Source: JBHELG01 sp046263195 (lineage in GTDB: Bacteria; Actinomycetota; Nitriliruptoria; Nitriliruptorales; JAHWKO01). From it: a DNA stretch of 10,165 nt. How positions within the stretch are numbered: position 1 is the stretch's first letter; every line of letters starts with the position of its first letter. A program made the translations under genes and the position numbers. A model generated the notes under the pieces. The model did no database searches, was not told the DNA's origin, and worked only from the letters and a program-made list of their open reading frames with translations. The stretch is from assembly GCA_046263195.1 (NCBI GenBank), contig JBHELG010000046.1, positions 1-10,165 of the forward strand. Direction: 5' to 3'. Of this stretch, positions 5,996-10,165 are shown piece after piece.

Positions 5996-7128
5996 GCCCT
6001 CCCGGAGTGGAACGACGACTGCGTGAAGCGGTGGCCGGGCGCGTGCTCAACGACCCGGACTTCGCGGCCGCCCCCGCCGACCGGGGCACGCTGCGGACGG
6101 CAGTCGCTCGGGCACTTGCTGCCGAGGGGGTCGTCCTGGCTCCGCCACGCTGGGCGCAACTCGTCCGTGACCTCGTGGATGAACTCGGCGGCCTCGGTCC
6201 CCTCGAGCGCCTCCTGCGCGACCCCCTGGTCACCGATGTCATGGTGAACTCCCCCGGCGAGGTTTGGATCGACCGCTGCGGCCGCCTCGAACGGGTCGAA
6301 GTCGGCTTCACAGATGACAACCACGTCCTCTCGGTCCTGGCACGAGTGCTCGGACCGCTCGGAGTACGCCTTGACCGGGCGCATCCGTGGGCCGATGCGG
6401 TCTTGCCGGGCGGAGTGCGCCTCCACGCGTTGCTGCCACCGCTGACCATTCACCCCACCGTGACTCTGCGGCGGGTAGCGCCGGTGGTGCCCAGTTGGGG
6501 GGAGCTCGCCGAGACCGGCACCGTGCCGCCGGACGCCGCCGCACTGCTGCGAACGGCGGTCACGAGCCGGCGCAACCTCGTCGTCTGTGGCCGGGCAGGG
6601 GTTGGCAAGACGACCCTGCTGGCACGCCTGCTCGCCGAAGTCGACGACGACCGGGTTGTGATCATCGAGGACGCGCCCGAGCTGGCCTCCCCGTGCCCAC
6701 ACGTCCTGACCCTGCGTGTGCGCCCGCCAACGCCCGATGGGGTAGGCGGCGTGGACGTCGCCACGCTCGTACGGAACGCCCTGCGCATGCGACCCGACCG
6801 GATCGTGGTCGGCGAGGTCCGTGGACGCGAGGTGGCCGACATGCTCCAAGCGATGAACACCGGCCATGCCGGCTCGATGACAACCGTGCACGCGAACAGT
6901 GCGGTCGACGCTCTCATTCGGCTCGAGGGCATGGCCCTGCTAGCCGGCGTGCCGGTCGCCGCCGCTCGGGCGCAGCTCGCTACGGCCGTCGACCTCGTGG
7001 TGGGCCTCGAACGGAAAGGCGACCATGGACGCCGTCTCGCCGAGCTCGTCATGGTCCAGGCCGGGCCGGATGGACCGCAGCCGGAGCGTCTCTGGCCCCA
7101 CGAGGTTTCCTCCGAGGAACGGCCGTGA
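5992..7128 (+). CDS. tadA: Tad pilus assembly ATPase TadA/CpaF (GspE family)
   Basis: The 378-residue motor ATPase powers Flp pilin extrusion from the cytoplasmic face of the membrane. An N-terminal helical domain (about 1-75) leads to L-G-G-L-G-P-L-E-R-L-L-x-D-P-x-V-T-D-V-M-V-N (65-86), typical of CpaF. Walker A is G-R-A-G-V-G-K-T-T (200-208, K206), the Asp box is V-I-I-E-D-A-P-E-L (223-231), Walker B is D-R-I-V-V-G-E-V-R-G-R-E (269-280, E275), and the His box is G-H-A-G-S-M-T-T-V-H-A-N (291-302). All key residues are intact. I chose ATG 5992 because it overlaps the preceding stop as ATGA; the in-frame ATG at 5950 would lie deep inside the upstream gene. It corresponds to Rv3659c, the helicase/secretion-neighbourhood ATPase. 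Confidence 0.95.
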   Translation: MSPPGVERRLREAVAGRVLNDPDFAAAPADRGTLRTAVARALAAEGVVLAPPRWAQLVRDLVDELGGLGPLERLLRDPLVTDVMVNSPGEVWIDRCGRLERVEVGFTDDNHVLSVLARVLGPLGVRLDRAHPWADAVLPGGVRLHALLPPLTIHPTVTLRRVAPVVPSWGELAETGTVPPDAAALLRTAVTSRRNLVVCGRAGVGKTTLLARLLAEVDDDRVVIIEDAPELASPCPHVLTLRVRPPTPDGVGGVDVATLVRNALRMRPDRIVVGEVRGREVADMLQAMNTGHAGSMTTVHANSAVDALIRLEGMALLAGVPVAAARAQLATAVDLVVGLERKGDHGRRLAELVMVQAGPDGPQPERLWPHEVSSEERP

Positions 7129-8138
7129 TCGCTGGCAACGTCGTGGGTCGCACAGGGCCCTCGGCCGAACATCGTGGCGAGGTCGAGCGGGCCCTGGACG
7201 AAGTGCGCACTCGACTCCTGGTGGGGGCGCCCCTGCCCGCCTCGAGGACACGGCTGCCGGGACGAGCGACTCGTGCGTTGCAACTCGCGTCAGCTGTCGG
7301 CGCCCCCGGAGTGCCAGCCCTCGATGCGGCAGTGGCAGCCTTCGACGACGGGAACCGTCGGGAGCGCGCCCTTGGAGTTGCCACCGCCCAGGCGCGTGCG
7401 GTAGCCATGGGCCTCTCGGCTCTGCCCCCCCTGGCTGTGTTCGGCCTTGGAAGCCTGCTCGACGAGCCTCTGTGGCGCTTCTACCTCACCCCTTCCGGCG
7501 CGATCGTGGGCGCAGTCGGGCTGGCTCTTGCCGCCACCGGAGCCGCCGGCGCGCTCGGACTCGTGCGTCGGGCCCGGCGCGCCACCGCTCCGCTGCCACC
7601 GTTGGCCGCAGCGGCTCTCACTGCCATTCCCGTGGCACTGCTCGCCTCACCGCTCGTCGGCCTGCTGGCCGCAGTCACGATGGCCGTAGTGCGACGCATG
7701 AGGAGGCTCGAGCCGCCGCCTACGCCGGAGGCTGACGAGATCGCTGATCTCACCGCCACAGCCATGTGCGGGGGCCTTCCCCCTGCCGGGGCCTTGAGAG
7801 CGGTCGCGGAGGTCCTGCCGGCGCATGCCACGGAGTTGCGGCGGGGGGCCCTCTCCCTCGAACTGCTTGCAGCGGTCGAGCTCCCCCCCGGACTCGACCG
7901 GGTCGGCCGTGTGCTGACCGATGTCACACGCTGGGGTGCTCCCGCGGAGCCCGCGCTGCGGCGTATAGCCGCCGACCTGCGGGCAGCTGAGCTTCAGAGG
8001 GCCCTCGCCGCGGCCGAGCGCCTTCCTGCGCTTCTCGCCTTCCCCACCGCACTGTGCCTGCTACCCGCCTGCCTGTTGCTCGTCGGCGCACCACTGCTCG
8101 CCGAGGGGCTCGCGGCCGCGAGCGGAGGCATCTCATGA
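7125..8138 (+). CDS. Fused TadB-TadC inner-membrane platform protein
   Basis: The gene starts at GTG 7125, overlapping the TadA stop as GTGA, with GAGGA upstream, and encodes 337 residues. Two T2SSF-like units occur in series. Unit one has a cytoplasmic helical bundle (about 42-92, including L-A-S-A-V-G-A-P-G-V-P-A-L) followed by hydrophobic segments at about 93-113 and 122-147, resembling TadB. After a further hydrophobic block (158-188) and a charged linker comes unit two: cytoplasmic helices (about 203-298, with C-G-G-L-P-P-A-G-A-L-R-A-V-A) and a final hydrophobic segment (300-326), resembling TadC. Mycobacteria encode these as two genes (Rv3658c, Rv3657c). Here no stop or frameshift separates them. 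The protein would form the membrane platform on which TadA acts. An open frame extends to 6387, but that part overlaps TadA and is a shadow. Confidence 0.85.
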   Translation: MIAGNVVGRTGPSAEHRGEVERALDEVRTRLLVGAPLPASRTRLPGRATRALQLASAVGAPGVPALDAAVAAFDDGNRRERALGVATAQARAVAMGLSALPPLAVFGLGSLLDEPLWRFYLTPSGAIVGAVGLALAATGAAGALGLVRRARRATAPLPPLAAAALTAIPVALLASPLVGLLAAVTMAVVRRMRRLEPPPTPEADEIADLTATAMCGGLPPAGALRAVAEVLPAHATELRRGALSLELLAAVELPPGLDRVGRVLTDVTRWGAPAEPALRRIAADLRAAELQRALAAAERLPALLAFPTALCLLPACLLLVGAPLLAEGLAAASGGIS

Positions 8139-8149
8139 GAGGAGAATCC
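8124..8149 (+). promoter_or_regulatory. Tandem ribosome binding sites and starts for the Flp pilin
   Basis: GGAGG at 8124-8128 sits 6 bases before ATG 8135 (overlapping the tadBC stop as ATGA), and AGGAG at 8140-8144 sits 5 bases before the in-frame ATG 8150. Both are good pairs, so the pilin leader could be 26 or 21 residues long. Two initiation sites would suit a highly expressed subunit. Confidence 0.5.
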
Positions 8150-8353
8150 ATGACCGACCACAGCCAGGCAACGCCGGGATGCCGCGCGCCATCGGGAGCA
8201 GGGGAGTCGGGTTCGCTCGTAACGGAGTACGGCCTCATCGCCATCGTCGGGGCGACCGTCGCCTCGCTCGTCGTGAAGTGGGCCACGGGCGGGGCGATCT
8301 GGCAGCTCTTCGACGCGGTCACCCAGAGGGTCCGCGTGCTGCTCGGAGCCTGA
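8135..8353 (+). CDS. flp: Flp-type pilin (DUF4244-like)
   Basis: The 72-residue protein (67 if started at ATG 8150) is the likely major pilus subunit. It has a class IVb prepilin site: the leader ends in E-S-G, with cleavage predicted after G26, leaving mature S-L-V-T-E-Y, so Glu is at +5 and Tyr at +6. A hydrophobic helix follows (about residues 32-52, Y-G-L-I-A-I-V-G-A-T-V-A-S-L-V-V-K-W), then a short amphipathic tail ending R-V-R-V-L-L-G-A. The T-E-Y-G plus V-V-K-W layout matches actinobacterial DUF4244 pilins such as Rv3656c. It would be cleaved by a prepilin peptidase, which is not in this window, and extruded through the TadA/TadBC machine. Confidence 0.88.
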   Translation: MRGESMTDHSQATPGCRAPSGAGESGSLVTEYGLIAIVGATVASLVVKWATGGAIWQLFDAVTQRVRVLLGA

Positions 8354-8415
8354 ACTGTCTGGGACACGACGAGTCTCGAGTCTTCCGGGACTTGCGGAGG
8401 CGGGAGAAACCTGAC

Positions 8416-8838
8416 ATGACAGGCCACCGCGGGATGGTGGGTTGGCCGGCGGGACAACGCCCCGCCGGCCGCCGCCCGGCTCCCTTCTCAGAGGAAGGCT
8501 CGCTCAGCCTCGAACTCGCGCTCACCGTTCCGGCGCTGTTCCTGCTCATGCTCGTCGTCTTCCACGCCGCCGTGTACGCCCGCGACGCGCTCCTCACCCA
8601 AGACGCCGCCCGGCGCGGGGCCCGGGTCGCGGCCACCAGCCTCGACGACGGTGCCATCCACCAGGCCGTACGTGACGCGCTCGATGGCCGACCGGCAACG
8701 GTGACGGTTCAACCCTCGGCACGGCGGGCGGGTGACGTCATCCGGGTGACGGTCGTCCTGCAGTCCCGTGGCCTCCCGGGAACCCCGCAGCTGACCGCCA
8801 CGGCGGTGGCGGCGGTCGAACCGGGAGTGGGGGAATGA
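8416..8838 (+). CDS. tadE: TadE-like minor pilin
   Basis: The 140-residue protein starts at ATG 8416, with GGGAG 9 bases upstream; a second in-frame ATG lies at 8434. A basic, Pro/Arg-rich leader ends in S-E-E-G, with prepilin cleavage predicted after G28; the mature protein begins S-L-S-L-E, placing Glu at +5. The transmembrane helix (about 33-55) contains A-L-T-V-P-A-L-F-L-L-M, the usual TadE T-V-P-x-L signature. The extracellular part has R-D-A-L-L-T-Q-D-A-A-R-R-G-A-R-V-A-A and then beta-strand-rich sequence. This equals the position and pattern of Rv3655c. The gene lies 62 bases after the pilin and overlaps the next gene's start (ATGA). The open frame extends upstream to 8179 but overlaps the pilin, so I rejected the longer start. 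Confidence 0.88.
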   Translation: MTGHRGMVGWPAGQRPAGRRPAPFSEEGSLSLELALTVPALFLLMLVVFHAAVYARDALLTQDAARRGARVAATSLDDGAIHQAVRDALDGRPATVTVQPSARRAGDVIRVTVVLQSRGLPGTPQLTATAVAAVEPGVGE

Positions 8839-9233
8839 AGCCTGCCTTCGCTGGCGAGGAAGGCTCAGCGTTGTGGCTCGGCTGGGTCGGCCTGGCCACA
8901 GTCGGGCTCATTCTCGTACTGGTCGTCGACCTTGCCGCCTACCTCGTGGCCGGTGCACGGGCACAGGGCGCCGCTGACGCGGCCGCTCTGGCCGCTGTCG
9001 CCCTGAGCGATCCTCGGGGCGGTCTGGCCGGTGACCCCCGCGCCGCGGCGACGCAGGTGGCGGTCGAGTCTGGCGGCGAGCTGAGACGCTGCATTTGCGC
9101 CCACCGACGGGGCGAGGTCGAGGTGACGGTCGCCGTTCCTGTACGGGCCCTCGCGGTCACCCGCTTCGCCGGGCGGGTCGTCACGGCCACCTCGAAGGCG
9201 CACCTCGTTCCGACAGACGGACCCGCTCCTTAG
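8835..9233 (+). CDS. TadE/TadG-like protein of the Tad operon (Rv3654c-like)
   Basis: This 132-residue protein starts with ATG 8835 inside the preceding stop (ATGA). The N-terminus is G-E-E-G followed by S-A-L-W-L, so a prepilin-like Gly is present but the +5 Glu is Leu. One hydrophobic helix spans about residues 12-40, followed by A-R-A-Q-G-A-A-D-A-A-A-L-A-A, the conserved segment of TadG/Rv3654c-like proteins. The external portion has a C-I-C pair (C86, C88) and beta-strands with V-E-V-T-V-A-V-P-V. It is probably a minor envelope-anchored pilus component. It is the last gene of the overlapping operon. Confidence 0.85.
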   Translation: MKPAFAGEEGSALWLGWVGLATVGLILVLVVDLAAYLVAGARAQGAADAAALAAVALSDPRGGLAGDPRAAATQVAVESGGELRRCICAHRRGEVEVTVAVPVRALAVTRFAGRVVTATSKAHLVPTDGPAP

Positions 9234-9489
9234 CAGCCATTTCGCGAGTGGCCTTCCGCTCCACCGGAGTTGGAGAGGAGGATTGGTACCCTCGTGGCCT
9301 GCGCAAGGCGGATGCCTCTGGTGGCACGACTGCTCTGGGAGCAGGGTGTTGCGCCACGGCCCGCTGGCAGTGGTCGGAGGACCTCGACGGGAAGCCGCGC
9401 AAGTGGGCAACGGACGTACCCAGCAGCTGGAAGGGACTCCGCCGGGTTCGGCACGAACCTCACCAGCACCCTCCGCACCGGGCTTCGCC
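9234..9489 (+). other. Structured leader region upstream of the sortase
   Basis: There is no convincing gene in these 256 bases. Nested inverted repeats are visible: GTGGC (9321-9325) with GCCAC (9353-9357) encloses CTGCTC (9330-9335) pairing with GAGCAG (9339-9344). GGTCGGAGGACC forms a 4-bp hairpin near 9373-9384, and GGTTCG (9445-9450) pairs with CGAACC (9454-9459). The sortase frame is open through part of it, but wobble-position GC falls to roughly 60% there, far below the downstream coding region. A cis-acting leader RNA is possible; it matches no riboswitch family I recognise. Confidence 0.4.
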
Positions 9490-10165
9490 ATGCCCGACCC
9501 GGTCCAGCACAAGGGATCGAAACCGGTCCGCTTTCTGCTCGATGCCCTCCGTTTCCGCCGGGCCGGACGGCAGGTGTTGACGGTGCTCGCGGTACTGCTG
9601 TTTCTGGCAGGCGCGGGAACGTTCTCCTACCCGTTCTTCACGGACGTCTACACCCAGCAGATCATCCAGCAGCGTCTCGCCGACCAGTACGGCGACGTGA
9701 CACATGACCAGTGGAGGGCAGGCGTTCAGCAGGGGAGGCCACTCACCCGCATCGTCATACCGTCGCTCGGTGTCGACACCATCGTCGTAGAAGGCACCTC
9801 ACCCGAGGCTCTTCGGGCCGGTGCCGGCCACTATCCGAACACTCCCCTGCCCGGCCAAGGCGGCAATGTGGCCATCGCCGGCCATCGCACGACCTACGGC
9901 AAGCCCTTCAACGAACTCGATCGCTTGAAGCCGGGGGACCGGGTCTGGCTGCTCACCCCGATCGGGGACTACGAGTACGGCCTGTCCGAGTCGCCGCCCG
10001 GTTGGCGCTCGAACCCCCACATCACCAATCCGCAGGACTGGTCCGTCATTGAACCGACGCCCCAGCCCAGCGTGACCTTGACCACCTGCCATCCGAAGGG
10101 CTCTGCCGCTCAGCGCCTGATTGCTCGCGCCGTGCTGGTCGGTTCCCATCCCGCGGGCTGGTTCG
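9490..10165 (+). CDS. Class E sortase (3' end outside the window)
   Basis: From ATG 9490 the frame stays open to the window edge, giving 225 residues, so the end is cut. An N-terminal basic stretch and a single membrane anchor (about 24-45) precede a linker and the sortase domain (about 85-225). Catalytic residues are H132 in A-G-H-R-T-T-Y-G, C200 in T-L-T-T-C-H-P and R209 in S-A-A-Q-R-L. These motifs fit the actinobacterial class E sortases, membrane transpeptidases that attach surface proteins bearing LAXTG-type signals to the cell wall. It is close to full family length, so few residues should be missing. No good ribosome binding site precedes ATG 9490; GTG 9346 with GGGAG upstream is an in-frame alternative. 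It follows the pilus operon after a 256-base gap; no substrate gene is visible. Confidence 0.93.
   Translation, partial: MPDPVQHKGSKPVRFLLDALRFRRAGRQVLTVLAVLLFLAGAGTFSYPFFTDVYTQQIIQQRLADQYGDVTHDQWRAGVQQGRPLTRIVIPSLGVDTIVVEGTSPEALRAGAGHYPNTPLPGQGGNVAIAGHRTTYGKPFNELDRLKPGDRVWLLTPIGDYEYGLSESPPGWRSNPHITNPQDWSVIEPTPQPSVTLTTCHPKGSAAQRLIARAVLVGSHPAGWF

Noticed and set aside
5026..6891. A 621-residue open frame on the minus strand
   Set aside because: It lies antisense to the Ssd-like and TadA genes, has low-complexity Arg/Ala/Ser-rich sequence typical of shadow frames in GC-rich DNA, and resembles no family.
9346..9489. N-terminal extension of the sortase from GTG 9346
   Set aside because: The GGGAG upstream is tempting, but the wobble GC content drops to about 60% and the stretch overlaps strong RNA stems. 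Kept as an alternative only.
9234..9489. A known riboswitch (cobalamin, c-di-AMP or c-di-GMP class)
   Set aside because: Short matches such as GGGAAGCCG are present, but the other conserved blocks of those families are absent.

Overview
The window is GC-rich, with strong GC bias at third codon positions, and carries an actinobacterial-type Tad (Flp) pilus operon, a class E sortase and a selenocysteine tRNA. These suggest a high-GC Actinomycetota genome that decodes selenocysteine. The gene order of the pilus operon matches the Rv3660c-to-Rv3654c cluster of mycobacteria, but the sequence alone does not give a genus.

Layout, left to right. (1) Positions 1-2265 look like the end of an integrative and conjugative element: the C-terminal tail of a MobF/TrwC-type relaxase (2-247, open to the left), a complete tyrosine integrase (285-1460) and a convergent small multi-pass membrane protein (1497-2039), then a short gene-free stretch with a strong AT-rich hairpin (2226-2259). 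(2) A tRNA-Sec gene (selC) lies at 2266-2358 on the minus strand, and its 3' end faces the element. That is the geometry expected if the element integrated at the 3' end of selC. (3) A chromosomal M20-family metallodipeptidase (2499-3947, minus) is followed by a 547-bp divergent intergenic region. This region holds a perfect DnaA box with degenerate ones around it, a 12-bp palindrome and a TTCCCCAG repeat that forms a hairpin. (4) A small NTF2/SnoaL-like protein is at 4495-4845. (5) The Tad pilus operon on the plus strand covers 5003-9233: Ssd/TadZ-like protein, TadA/CpaF ATPase, a compact fused TadB-TadC membrane protein, Flp pilin (DUF4244 type), TadE-like and TadE/G-like minor pilins. (6) After a 256-base leader with nested hairpins, a class E sortase (9490 onward) runs off the right edge.

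How the genes fit together. TadA is the motor ATPase, the TadBC fusion is the inner-membrane platform, the pilin and the TadE-like proteins are the exported subunits, and the TadZ/Ssd-like protein would position the machine. Most junctions in the operon are ATGA or GTGA stop-start overlaps, so translation is probably coupled. No prepilin peptidase, outer secretin or selenocysteine synthesis genes are visible. The sortase could anchor a surface protein, but no LPXTG- or LAXTG-type substrate is seen here. I found no CRISPR array and no insertion sequence.
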